Source of the DNA: Myotis daubentonii
Taxonomy: Eukaryota > Chordata > Mammalia > Chiroptera > Vespertilionidae
Direction: 5' to 3'
Assembly: GCF_963259705.1 (NCBI RefSeq)
Contig: NC_081840.1
Span: 2,247,956-2,311,955 of the forward strand
DNA length: 64,000 nt
The position numbers were made by a program, and so were the translations under genes. Positions 45,227 through 56,429 of the stretch are shown in pieces (the first letter of the stretch is position 1; each line of letters starts with the position of its first letter). The notes below the pieces were generated by a model. It saw only the letters and a list, made by a program, of their open reading frames with translations, did no database searches and was not told the DNA's origin.

Positions 45227-46798
45227 GAGGATTTTGTGGATCCAGATAAAGGCGCCCCGATCGAGTCCACCTTCGTCCGCATTAAAGAAACGCCCTCGGA
45301 GCAGGAGAGCACCGTCTTCTATGTGACTGACGACGGGGAGCGGGCCTACACCGTCAACCACGACACCAGCCACCCGCCCCCCTCCAAGGTCTTCGTCTGC
45401 GACAAGCCCGCGCGCGGGAAGGACTCCCGCCCGGGTGGCGCTTCTGGCCCCACTCCGGCAAACAGCCCCGCCGAGGTCACCCAGCAGGGCACGGACTGGG
45501 ACACTCTCGGGGCCGCCGGCAGGACCTGCAGCCTCAGCGAGCCGCCTCCAGAATCTTCCATCTTATCCAGAAAGGACAACCAGAGGTCCAGCTCCCTGCC
45601 GGTCAAGAAAACGGTGCACTTTGAGGCGGACGTCTACAAGGACGCCTCCTGCAGCAAGGACCCCGTCCACGGCCAAGACTTCGGCTTCGAAGGCGGCCCG
45701 CGGGGGGCCAAGGACGTGTGGAAGCAGGATGGGCACGGCCCGGAGGCCGCCCAGGAAAGGCCGGAGGCAGCCCCGGACCAGGCCCCGGGCGATGATTGCC
45801 CGGCGGACAGTCAGACCGGCCCTTCTCAGACTCCCCAGGGCTCTGCCCCCCGGAACAGGGCCTCGGAGCGGCCGGCCAGCCCGGGCGAGGAGGGCTGCCC
45901 CCGGGCGCGCCTCGGAGAGGAGACCCTGTTGGCCGACTCCTCGGAGATCAAGGTGACGCTGCAGACCGGAGAGGCCACGGACGAGGTAGACGATTTCGAA
46001 GGCATACCCCTGAAAGCCTCTAAATTTAACAGCGACCTCGTCGATTTTGCCTCCACCAGCCAGGCTTTCGGCGAGGACCCCCCGCCCGCGGAGGACGGGC
46101 CCGCGGAGGCGGAGGCTGCGGAGGACGGGAGAAGCACGTCCGCCCCCAGGATGGAAGGTGCGGACGAGCCCCCGGGGCAGCCCGGACACGAAGACCACAG
46201 CCGTGTGGTGGCCCCAGAGGAGGAGCCGGGGGGCAGGAAGCCAGAGGTGTACGAAAAGGCGAAGCGCAAGTCCCCGCGGCCCCCGCGCGGGGAGGAGGAG
46301 GCGGAGGCCGAGGACCCCCCCGCGTTTGAGGGGGACTTGCCCTCCAACCCGCCCAGCAGCCAAGTGAGCCTGGAGACCCTGGGCAGCCACAGCGAGGAAG
46401 GCCTGGACTTCAGGCCCTCCCCGCCCCTCTCCAAGGTCTCCGTCATCCCACACGACCTCTTCTACTACCCGCACTACGAGGTGCCCCTGGCCGCCGTCCT
46501 GGAGGCGTACGCGGAAGGCCAGGAGGATTTCAAAGCCGAAGACGCGGACTTTGTAGACCCGGAGGACTACCTGTCTGACCTGGAGCAAAGGGAGGACGAG
46601 GACGAGCCCGAGGCCTCCGAGAGCAGCGGCAGCTTCGGGGGCCTGGGCGAGGACCTCCCCCGGCCCCCCACCCAGGAGCCCGACGGGGACCAGGGGGCAC
46701 AGGGGGCCAAGCCAGCCTCGGGCCCTCCCCCCGCCCTGGCCCCAGAGGACCACCAGCAGAGGGAGGCCACAGCCCGCGCCCCTGCGGCCAGCCAGCAG
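45227..46798 (+). CDS. CLMN: Calmin exon 9: large acidic, disordered central region
   Basis: A single 1572-bp exon of 524 codons, phase 0 at both ends, with acceptor GTCCGCAG and donor GTAGGG. It begins EDFVDPDKGAPIESTFVRIK. Recognisable calmin blocks are TVNHDTSHPPPSKVFVCDKP, LPVKKTVHFEADVYKD, GIPLKASKFNSDLVDFASTS, KPEVYEKAKRKSPRPP, SLETLGSHSEEGLDF and PPLSKVSVIPHDLFYYPHYE. Between them the sequence is Glu/Asp/Pro/Ala/Gly-rich and fast-evolving, with very GC-rich codons. No folded domain is apparent. The frame stays open past the donor to a stop at 47009-47011. Confidence 0.97.
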
Positions 46799-48710
46799 GT
46801 AGGGGCCGCCCCCTGGGGAGTTCCGCCTCCAGAGCTCAGCTCCTGCCCTGGCACAGCCTCCCTCCCAGGGCCCGCCCGTCTCGCGGGCTGGATGGTCTCT
46901 CCCAGGAGAGGCGCGCGTTTGCCATTCAGGTTTGGGCTCTGGAGACCCCCTGACGGCCTGCAGTCAGGAGACGAAGGTGTGTTTTGCGTGGTGGTTCGGG
47001 GTGAAAGGTGAAGGTAGGGTGCACTGAAGCCCAAGATAGACGAGGATGCTCTGGCTCACGCAGTGGAGGGGTGGCGGAATGAGCCGGCTTGCCGCTGGGA
47101 GGCCGAAGGAGGGGGGGGTCCGAGCAGCCTTATGAGGCACTCAGCGTTTAGGCCAGCGTGGTCACTTGTGCTTATCGATTTGCCAGCTCTGGACAGGGGT
47201 GCGCAGCTCCCAGGAGCGCGGTGGGAGCTCCTATTGCCCTGGGAGTGTGGGGCACTCACTCTGTCCATCTTGGGATGGAGAAGAGGGCTGGATGGGTCCC
47301 CAGGGGCCCGCTGCCTTCTCCCCGTTTGCCCCCATGTGAAGGGACCTGACCCCAGGCCTCCACCCACTCTACCTGCTGTCTGCGGGCTTGTGGGAGGCCA
47401 GCCCTGTCCCAGAAGGCTCTTCCTGCCAGAAACCCCAAGATCCAGGCGTTAGAAATGTCCCTCAGTGAGCTCAGGTCTTGGGGTCCTCAGACTGGGGGGC
47501 CGTGACAGCAAATGGGGCTATTCTCTGGGTGGTTATGGGCCAAAAATCTCTCTTAGGACAAAAGACAGGGGACCGAGTGTTGGTGGGAAGAAAGCCCGTG
47601 TTGCCCCTCTGCCCCTCTGTGATACTTGAAATGGCTAATTAGGGGCTCAGCCCCCCTCCCCCTGCCCCCGGCTGGCTGAACGTGGCCTATGGAATCCCAG
47701 ATGAGGCGCTTCGATCTCTTCCGCTTTCCTTGCGGTCGTTGCCGAAAGTAGGTTGCACACCTGCTCGTGTGCCCGGCCAGTGGCCAGTGCTTTGGGGTGG
47801 GGACTGCGGAGCCCTGGGCCGGGAATGGAACCAGAATCTAGACTGGAACTCTGATACTGAGCCGGGTCTGCTCTCGGCCCTGATCTGCTCCCTCTGGCTC
47901 TCACCTGTCCCCCGAGCAGTGCCCACTGCTCTCCAGCCCACCTTGTTGTTGGCCCCGAGTGCAGCCCTGGCCTTGACCCCTGTGGGTCCGCCGAGGGAGG
48001 GAGTGCAGCTCGGAGTGGCAGGGGAGGCCTGTGAGCCTTGCCCCTGGGCAGCCAGGACAGCACAGGAGGGAGCATCTCTCTGATGCCTGGCCCTCCTTGA
48101 AAAAAGGAAAATATGCCTTCAAAAGAGACCAGAAAATGGCAGGTTCTTCTAGTCTTTAAAAAAAAAGGTGTCTCCTCATTTCACCTCTCAGAAAGGTACC
48201 ACGGATGATGGAGGAGGGGCTGGAGTGTCAGCTGCTGAGGGCGGGTTACTCTCTGCACAGGCCATTGTTCTGTGGCTGCGCAGGCCGGCAGCTCAGTGCT
48301 TAGTCCACCTCCCGTGGAGCAGGTTCCTCCGGCCCCGAGGAATTCTCGAGACACTGCTCCAACGTTCCCACGCTTCTTGGTTTCACTCGCGAGCACTGCC
48401 AACGGGTTTCAGAGTGTTGGCTGTAGACACGGCTCAAAGAACATTCCTCATCCAGTAAGCATGAGAGGTGCCCTATAATCCACCTCCAGCAAGGGCACAG
48501 GGAAGGGTCCAGCTGTACGTGTGTCTGTGTGTGCACTTCTCCAAACTCGGGCGATCCTGCACCCTAGGGCCCCCCTGGCTTCCAGGAGTCGTTTCTCTGT
48601 TTAAGCAGCTGATGGTTCTGTGAAGGGTCCAACCATTGCCCGTTGTGAGGGACATCCTTTATAGGAAGCACAATCACATTGTGGGAAGAGGTTGGTCATC
48701 ATTATACCCA

Positions 48711-49390
48711 CTAGAGGCCCGGTGCACGAAATTTGTGTACGGGGAGCAGGGGTGGTCCCTTCAGCCCAGCCTGCATCCTCTCCAATCCAGGACCCCTCGG
48801 ACATCCCTCTCACAATTCTGGACCGCTGGCTCCTAATCACTCACCTGCCTGCCTGCCTGGTTGACCCTAACTGCCCCGCCAACCATTGGCCTGATCGTCC
48901 CTCGCTGCCTGTATGTGCCGGCCTGATCGCCCCTAACTGCCCCCTCTGCTGGCCTGGTTGCCCCTTGCTGCCCCCCCTGCCAGCCTAATTGCCCCCAACT
49001 GCACTCCTGCACCCCACCCCACCCCACTGGCCTGGTTGCCCCCAACTATCCCTCCCCCTGCCAGCCTGATAGCCTCTTACTGCCCCCTTCTGCTGGCCTG
49101 GTCGCCCCCAATTGTACCCCCCTGCCAGCTTGGTCGCCACTAACTGCCCACCCCTGCCGGCCTGGTCACCCCCAACTGCCTCCCCTGTTGGCCTGGTCAT
49201 CCCCAACTGCCCCCCCCCCCTGCTGGCCTGGTCACCCCTCACGGCCCCCTTGCCAGCCTGGTCGCCCCATGCAGCCTGTTTGTTCAGTCGTTTGGTCATC
49301 CCTCACTAACCCCCTGCCGGCCTGGTCGTAGGCAGCCATCTTGTGTGGGTGTGAGGGTCAATTTGCATATTGCCTCTTTATTATATAGGA
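48711..49390 (-). mobile_element. Full-length HeliBat-type Helitron with internal tandem repeats, - orientation
   Basis: The + strand reads CTAGAGGCCCGGTGCACGAA at the left and CTCTTTATTATATAGGA at the right. On the - strand this is a TCCTATATAATAAAGAG start and a CTAG end. Host A and T flank it. Most of the interior is a degenerate array of roughly 30-40 bp units (GCCTGGTCGCCCCCAACTGC-type). Total 680 bp, no Rep/helicase gene. Confidence 0.92.
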
Positions 49391-49391
49391 T

Positions 49392-49475
49392 TTGACAGAC
49401 AAGGAAACTGAGGGTCAGAGAGATAAAGTCCGTCACTCAAGGTCAGAGAGCTGACCTGGTCAGGGTTTTAAACTA
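49392..49475. repeat. MIR-like fragment next to the Helitron
   Basis: ACAAGGAAACTGAGGGTCAG and CGTCACTCAAGGTCAGAGAG are typical of the MIR core. The Helitron has inserted beside or within it. Confidence 0.55.
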
Positions 49476-49717
49476 GAGTCTGCGGACTCCAGACCTCCTG
49501 GCATTTCACCGCACCTGTCGGGAGCATTTGAACTCTGCACTGGGGACAGGAGTTCGGATGGCCCCCCCTTCCCGGCAGGCTGTGCTGGAGGGAATTCGTG
49601 GGAGAGGCAGAGTGAGAGGGAGGCCCCCTCTGGGCCTTGGATCCAGGTGCAGGATGGTGTCACCCACTGGGTCTCAGCATGAAATGCTGACTTATACTTG
49701 GTTGTCTTGTCCTTAAG

Positions 49718-49914
49718 TCCCAGGAATCCCCAAACTCAGAAAACGTAAGAAACGCTTTAGAAGAAAAAGTGATGGAAGAATCGGTCAGCAGCAAAAAAAA
49801 GGAAAAAAAGAAGCATGTGGATGACGTAGAAAGTTCAATATTGCTCACCCCCGGGGCTGTGCGGTCCTCCGACGACCTGGACGAAGACCCTGGTTTCCAC
49901 AGAGTCCCTTCCAG
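49718..49914 (+). CDS. CLMN: Calmin exon 10
   Basis: Sixty-five codons plus two bases of Arg. It begins SQESPNSENVRNALEEKVME, then a basic patch SSKKKEKKKHVDDVESS and an acidic SSDDLDEDPG stretch. I chose the start at TCC because mammalian calmin has SQESPN here. That uses a TTAAG acceptor, while a CAG six bases downstream would give the same frame minus Ser-Gln. The donor GTACTG splits AG|G. Confidence 0.93.
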
Positions 49915-52900
49915 GTACTGTGTCGCTGTCTCCTCACCCGGGAGACCCAGCTAGAGAGAGGGGGTCTCTGAACCAGCACATTGTTAGTTTCTGATGTGAC
50001 GGGGTTGGGGGTGGGACTGACAGCAAAGGAAACTTTGTAAGAAGGTTCTTCCGATTCATACCAAGTTCATCTGGCAAGGTGGCCGTCTGCCTAATCAGAA
50101 ACCGACTCCTCAGCTCTCCACCTGGGTCCCCGCCGGCCCTCACCGTCGCCAGGCCTGCTGACGAGCAGCACAGCGGGAAGACGGGAGCCTGCCCCTGCCT
50201 CCTCCAGGTCCCTGTGGGGGAGGAGCAGTGAGCAGAGACGCGGCTGGGCCGCGGGGAGGTGTGGGGTGTGCCGAGCAATGGCCGGCCCGGCCCGCAGGTG
50301 ACCGCAGGTTGTGCAGTTAGAAATGGGACGTAGCTGACTATCAGCGTCCTCCAGACTTGGGAGGGCTGAGCCGCATGGGGCCGGAGGGGACCTGGCACAG
50401 CCGTCACATGGGATTTGGACTTTAACACCATGGCTTCGCCCGGGAGTTTGGTTCTGAAGAGCTCAGGATGGTTCCTTTATGTCAGGGAGGATCATGAACT
50501 TGAACTGATGGGTACGAGGCGTGTAGCGTGCATCTACTCTGTCACTCCCCGGCCACCAGGTGGGCCGGATTCGTCCCAGGGAAAACATGGAACTGCTGAC
50601 TTCCAGGGGACCCTGGCCTCTCCCCATTATCACTCCTGTCACGGGGTCTCTGTTTGCCCTTGTGGTCAGGCATCTCCCATGCGTTTCCTCTTTAACTCCC
50701 CCGGCACCCCCAGAGGCAGGGGCTAGGATTGTGCCTCATGATGGCGGACGAGGAGGCTCGCAGCAGCCCTCAGCCTAGGACGCCACAGAGCTGGGTCTCG
50801 GACTCAGACCTGTGGGACACACCACCACGTGCTTTCCTGGCCCCTCGTGGCCTTGCAGGGGGAGCCATCCTGGCTGCAAAGGGAAGCTGTTGAGGCTTGC
50901 ATGTGGGGTGGTGAGCAGCCCAGACGGGGGAGCCGAGAAGTGGCTGGCAGATGCTCAGCCTCCCGCCTCCCCTCTGCCCTGCTTGGGGCGGGGGGGCGGG
51001 GGGGGCACAATGGGAGACTGCTACCACCTTTGGCCCTGACTCCAGAGTCCCTCTCCCCGCCCGTTTCGTGACTGTCCAGCAGACACCTGTGTCTTAGCGT
51101 GGAGCTGGCCTGCTGTTCGTGCTGCCGACTCTGGAGGCACACGGCCCGCTGTCACCTACTCGATCGCAGCCTGTGGAGGGGCCGAGGTCACTTGTCAGGC
51201 CGCTCAGCTCCTCCCTCGGCACGTTAGTTCTCAGCGATGTGTGGGCAGCCACCTGTGATGGTGTCCGCGAGGCTTGGGGACTTCCGAGGTCAGTCACAGC
51301 GGGGTACAGGCTCAGCTCTGTCCTCCAGGGCCTCCTCGCTGGGGAGAGAAGACGGCTCCTTCCGGTCTCCCAGGACTAGGCCTGGAGGGGACGCCTCAGG
51401 TGTCAAGCGGCAAGTGGGGATTTCACGGTTTAGGCCTCAGAGGCAGATGGAGGGTCAGGGTGGCGTGGGGGCTGGCCTGTCATTTGCGGTGAGCGCTGAG
51501 GATTCTGCGGGATTTGGACCTGGGAGAGGGAGAGAAGGGAAGGCATCGCAGGTGAAGGAAACAGCTGGGCAGGCGGCTGGCACGCGGGGCGCTCAGTGCA
51601 CATGGTGTCATGTGAGGGGCAGGAGGAGAGGTGGGCGTGGGGAAAGGAGCGCGGGGCATGTGTGGGCTGTGCTCCTGGGTGTGACTGAGTGAGGACCGTG
51701 GGGCCCTCCTGGGGCCCGGCCCGCTCACCTGCTCCCTGCAGTGTGGATGGTGCTGAGTTTAAAGTCAGGGCCTGGCCCCAGGCGACTGAATGGGACTGAG
51801 CTCTGGGCATCTCTCTTCCCAGGATGCTTTTCCGACTGTCTCTTGGCTCAGTCACCACCTGTGGTTTCCTATTGGTTGAGGCAGGAAGGCCCGGGGTCCC
51901 CAGCCTGCTGGACCCTCGTGAGCTGCCTCCCAGCTTCGTCTCCATCCACCTCAGGCACCCTGTCCCCTTCTCCCCGCGCTCCAGGCACCTGGTGTTAGTT
52001 GAGGTCCTTGAATGCCCACCCCCTCATCCAAGTTCCTTCACCTTTGAGGACCCGCTGTCCCCTGCCTGTCTCCTGCCGTGCTGCTCCCTGGGGTCCATCC
52101 CAGCTTCACTTCCACTTCCTCCAGGCAGCCTTCTTGGATTCCTCCAGGCTGTCTTTGACCCGCCTTTCTATGTTCTCACGGCCCCTGCTCTTGTCAGAGC
52201 AGGGCTTCTCTAATCACTTGTGGAAGAGCATGTTTACCAGGGCTCCCCGCTGGAGGTGGGCCAGTGCCCTGGGGGCGGGGCGGGCGCATCAGCATTGCCC
52301 GTGCCCTTAGCACAGCCTGGCTGCAGCTGGCATTCAGGAGGCGTTCTGTGGGTGGACAAATAAAGGAAGGAACGTATGCTTACAGGCAGTGGCTGGCTCC
52401 CTGGGGGGCGGGGCCTGGGCACCTGGCCCAGTGCCTGGCGCCCGTAGGCTCTGAGGGTGCTGTGTGTGCTCGGAGATCCACGTTCAGGGAGCAGACCTGA
52501 GTCTCCTGCGGATGGCACTGTGACACAGCCCACCTAGAAGAAAGCATCTGGGAGCGGGGTGGGCAGAGCGGGCGGCCCCGCCCTGGGGGGATGTGCTTTT
52601 TGCTAGAAAACATCACAGATCCGGGGGAGAGTGCCTGCACCCGGGCCCTAGCGCTGCGCCCGCTCTCAAGGACACGGCAGGGGGGCTCTTTTCTTTGTGG
52701 GCGCGTGTTGTTGTTTCGTTCTGGTGCCGTGACACCAGCACAGACCAGCACAGGCTCTGGGTGAAGGACAAGGGCTGAGGTTTCCCCGAGGCCTGGCCCG
52801 GCGCCCCTCCCGAGCAGTCCCTGAAACTTGCCCTGTGCGCAGGCAGTGCGCAGGCAGGGCTGGCTGACGTTGGCAGAGCTGCAGGGGCGGGCGAACCGGG

Positions 52901-53677
52901 GCTTCACTGGGGAATGCCTTCAGGGTCAGCTCTGCATCCGATGCCTTGTTTCCGGACCCCAGGGTGCCACACAGTCGGTCTCCCAGGAGGAAACTGAGAT
53001 AACTGTCTGCCGGCACGTCAACACCCAGCATCTAGTTTTCCTGCTGAGCAGCCAGAGGGGCCACTCTGACCTGTTACCCACTCCCAGCTGTGTGAAGGGC
53101 GGGGGTGGGGGGAGGGGAGGAGGGAGGGGAGTGATCCATTTCAGAGACGAGGAAAACTGACCGTAGACGGTCAGATCTATTCCACATCAGCCTCAAAGCC
53201 ACGGCCAGGAAATCAGCCTCCTCGCGCATGAGAAGCGGGCGTCCAGCCAAGGGTTAGCCGAGCTGAGGGCAGGCGGTGCCTGGGACGCAGCCCTGGGAGG
53301 GTACGGGTTCCAGGTCGTGGCCCAGGTCTGACCTCCGCTCTTCCAACCCTTGGGTGGACCTGCAGAGAGTGTCAGGCAGCCCCCAGACGTCGGGCCGCTG
53401 GGAAAAGAGAGCCCTTTCTGCTGCGAAATCCTGTGACTTTCGAGAACACGTGCTTTGCTTTCCGTGTGCAGTGCTTGCTCACTGTGTCTCACATCCATCC
53501 TGGTGTCTGTAGCCCTCTCCCGCCCGCGTGGACGTCCTGGGTGGAAGGTCTTCCTCGCTGGGTCTGAAGTCGCGGTTTGCCTAATGCGAATGCAGAAGCT
53601 TCGGCAGGTGGGGGAGCCCTGCTGAGCCACGCGGAGCTGTTGGCGGCGCCAACTCAAAACGTGTGTTTGTTTTTCAG
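49915..53677 (+). other. CLMN: CLMN intron 10
   Basis: A 3.8-kb GC-rich intron without a recognisable full-length SINE or Helitron, which is unusual for this window. Old MIR-like patches occur around 50700-50780 and 52940-53010. No exon was recognised between 49915 and 53677. Confidence 0.8.
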
Positions 53678-53738
53678 GACTAGCCACAGCGACTCCAGCA
53701 TTTACATTCGACGACATACTAACAGGTCTTTGGAATCG
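53678..53738 (+). CDS. CLMN: Calmin exon 11
   Basis: One base completing Arg and twenty codons, TSHSDSSIYIRRHTNRSLES. The acceptor is TTTTTCAG and the donor GTTAGT. It matches the conserved Ser/Arg-rich block upstream of the membrane anchor in calmin. The end is phase 0. Confidence 0.96.
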
Positions 53739-54320
53739 GTTAGTATGCGAATTTCTTCTTCTTCTGAGCGCCACTGCTAATCACTTCCTTTCCATCCTTC
53801 CTCCTCCCCAGCATGCAACAACTATACTTTTGGATAGAAGGCAAGCACATTGAAATCTTGTTGTTAAGCACAGCCCAGTCGGATGTCCAGTTTGGGCCAT
53901 AGGGGATGTGAATAAAGTGATGATTTTAAAGCCCAAAAGTCTCTTTGTTATATAAGAAAATGCCCCCAATGCCCCCACCCCCACCATACCCAGAAAGAGA
54001 AATTCATCGGCAGGTGCAGCGGGAGAGGAGCGTCCTTGACGCTTGCAACAACGTGGCTCTGCTTGTGTTGGCACCCAAAGCACCATGGTCCACGGCCCTG
54101 ACTCAGGGGATGGGGCCCCCAGTCCGGGGCGGGCCGGCGGAGAGGGTGGAATAATGTGGAACGTGGCTGAGCACTTGGCCTCAGGAACTAGATGTTTACG
54201 ATATTGAGAGAAGCGGGGCGTGCTCGGCTTTGTATGTTTAAAATCATTTTATTTTCTGTTTCAGAGATTTCATCTTTACTAATTGGGTTGCGGGGGTTTT
54301 GTTTATGAATTTCACTGTAG

Positions 54321-54391
54321 GATCACTCTAGCTATGTTCAGTTGAGGAATGCAGCCGATCTGGATGACAGAAGAAACCGAATGTTAACCAG
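54321..54391 (+). CDS. CLMN: Calmin exon 12
   Basis: Twenty-three codons plus AG of a split Arg codon: DHSSYVQLRNAADLDDRRNR, MLT. The acceptor is TTCACTGTAG and the donor GTTGGT. It can be joined in the same phase either to the exon at 54769 (soluble end) or to the exon at 56430 (membrane-anchor end). Confidence 0.96.
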
Positions 54392-54768
54392 GTTGGTGGC
54401 TTCCCTCCAAGGGTGGTGGGGTTTCAGAAAACCTCTTTCTGTTTTAATTGTGCAGCCAACCGTCTGCAAAAGGTGGGGGCGGGGTGGCTATTCCCCAGCG
54501 AGGCTTTGTCGGTAACAAAACGGAGTCTGAGATCATGCCAAAGAGCCTCACGGTCCGAGGGGATGAATGGGAACTGACGAAGAGTGGGAGGGAAGAGTGA
54601 TATTAACGAGCAGAAAGCGCCGCTCCGTGTGGAGACAGGCGTGGGTCGGGCACCTGCCTGTGAGCAGCGTGTGCTGGGGGCCCAGGGAGAGCCAGGCGGG
54701 AGAGGAAGGGATGCCATGCTGGGAATGCCACGCGCCTGACAGCCCTGTTCCTTCTGTCGCCACTGCAG

Positions 54769-54889
54769 GTACAATACTCAGAGGCTCACTGAGCTGATTT
54801 TACAGTTTTATGGCATCAGAGCAGACGTGAAGAGGGAGTGCAAACATGCCAGGATATCCATGAAAGTATCTCTTACCGTGGAGAACTAG
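54769..54889 (+). CDS. CLMN: Candidate alternative terminal exon of calmin (no membrane anchor)
   Basis: A strong acceptor (CCTTCTGTCGCCACTGCAG) precedes one base that completes the Arg codon of exon 12. Then come 39 codons, beginning YNTQRLTELILQFYGIRADV and ending SMKVSLTVEN, and a TAG at 54887. The length and phase fit exactly. The product would lack the hydrophobic C-terminus and be soluble, about 16 residues shorter than the anchored form. A poly(A) signal at 55548 could end this transcript. Calmin is known to have splice forms, but I do not remember this tail, so its use is inferred from splice and frame logic only. The alternative is a chance open stretch behind a cryptic acceptor. Confidence 0.62.
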
Positions 54890-55302
54890 GCTAAGCTGCC
54901 GCATCGCTGCCCACTTAGGGCCTAGGGAGCCAGGAAACCTCTAACGTCAAGCCAGGCCTGCTCCCGGTGCCCGTGCGAGTCGCTGACTCGCTTCATTTTG
55001 CTGATCTTTTTTTAATATCTGCCACGGATTTGAATGGGCTTGGAAGGACTTACATGGTTGGAATGGAAAACCTCTGCCTGAATGTTCCCCGCCCCCAGGA
55101 GTGTGATGCCTGGAGTCCCGCCTCTGCGGCGCCTCACTGGAGGCCAGACCTGTTCCCTCTCCTGCCGTCACGTGGAGAGATGAACTCACGTTTTCCGTCA
55201 GGCTCGACACACTCCTGGGGAAACGGCGCTTAGCTTTTATGAGGGGGTCACTCGGGAAATGGAACCGGCAAGGTGGAGGCGTGCAGTCAGTTTTCCACAT
55301 TG

Positions 55303-55514
55303 TTTTTTTAAAAATACATTTTTACTGATTTCAGAGAGGAAGGGAGAGGGAGAGAAACATCAGTGATGAGAGAGAATCGTTGATCAGCGGCCTCCTGCAC
55401 GCCCCCTCCTGGGGATGGAGCCCGCAACCCGGGCACACGCCCTGAGCGGGAATCCAGCTGTGACTTCCGGTTCACAGGTCGCTGCTCAACCACTGAGCCG
55501 CACCGGCCGGGCAG
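55303..55514 (-). mobile_element. Ves SINE, - orientation, before the AATAAA at 55548
   Basis: TACATTTTTACTGATTTCAG to GAGCCGCACCGGCCGGGC. If the alternative terminal exon is real, this SINE lies in its 3' UTR. Confidence 0.9.
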
Positions 55515-55547
55515 TTTTCCGTGATTTTGAATATTTATTACCTTTGC

Positions 55548-55553
55548 AATAAA
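55548..55553 (+). terminator. Poly(A) signal AATAAA after the alternative terminal exon
   Basis: A canonical AATAAA lies about 660 bases after the TAG at 54887, in an AT-rich stretch just past a Ves SINE. It is the first canonical signal seen after that stop. Confidence 0.5.
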
Positions 55554-55860
55554 GAATATAGTTTAAATTTTCTCTAAAAACAGTTTTGAGAAAGAGAAAG
55601 CAACTCTGTCCATTTGTCGGGTTTCCGCATGTGAATGGCTGGGTTCCTAGGCCCAGGCCCGGCCTGGCCTGTCACTGTGCGGGAGACAGTCGGGGTGAAG
55701 TAGGGTTCCCTCTCAGAGCTTCCATCACAAGCCCCAAAACGTCCCAGTGAGCTCCAAGCAGAGGCTCCCAGCACCCCTTCCAACCAGATGTGAAAATTTG
55801 GAACTTCTGGGCTTTATCCACCAGGCAAAAGCTACAGGTCGCTTTAATGCTGCCTTCTGC

Positions 55861-55881
55861 GGGGGGGGGGGGGGGGGGGGG
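55861..55881. repeat. Poly-G run of 21
   Basis: An uninterrupted G homopolymer between the alternative and the regular last exon. Confidence 0.9.
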
Positions 55882-56139
55882 AGAAGAAGAAAGACTTATC
55901 TGACCAAAACCAAATCTAGTCATTAATTATTTAAAAGCCCAAAACCAGACTTGGTGGTAGATTTGGGTTTTGGCATTTGTTTCTGACCGCTGTTTTCAGA
56001 TGATCTGACATCAGGGAATGCTCTCTTCCTTTGTCTGACCCAGGAAGTCCCCTCTGTCCCTAATAACAGAACTGCCCGTGTCTAACGGTGTTCAGGCCAC
56101 TGAGGTGGCAAGGAAGGTGTCCTGGCCTGGGAGTGAGAC

Positions 56140-56250
56140 CCGGGCCAGAGCCCGGCTCTATCACAGTCATCGTGTGGCCTGGGCAAGCCCCGTCACCCCG
56201 TGAGTCTCAGTCTGCCCAGCTGTGCAATGGGCTCACAGCCCCTCCCTCTT
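56140..56250. repeat. MIR-like fragment
   Basis: GTGTGGCCTGGGCAAGCCCC, GAGTCTCAGTCTGCCCAGCT and GCAATGGGC follow MIR core order, about 180 bases upstream of the last exon. Confidence 0.5.
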
Positions 56251-56429
56251 CGTGCTGTGGACACCTGGCCCCTAGCGCCCTCCTTGGGTCTCCATGGCCC
56301 TGTGGGGGCTCGTGGGCGCCTCCCTGGGCTGCCCGCAGCTCTCCGGTTGGGCAGCCCGGTGGGAGCATGGGAGCGGTGGGGTCCGCTCCCCCGGGTCCCG
56401 CTTGTAACAGCCGTGTCTCCCTCCTGCAG

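Larger units (their letters stand above)
46799..49717 (+). other. CLMN: CLMN intron 9
   Basis: A 2.9-kb intron. Its first 213 bases are open in the exon 9 frame, with a TGA at 47009-47011. The middle is GC-rich unique DNA. The last third holds a full-length HeliBat at 48711-49390 followed by a MIR-like tail (49392-49475). No other exon was seen. Confidence 0.85.
54890..55575 (+). other. CLMN: Candidate 3' UTR of the soluble calmin isoform
   Basis: If the exon at 54769 is used, its untranslated tail would run to shortly after the AATAAA at 55548-55553. It would include a Ves SINE in antisense orientation at 55303-55514, so this bat transcript would carry a lineage-specific SINE just before its cleavage site. 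Confidence 0.5.
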
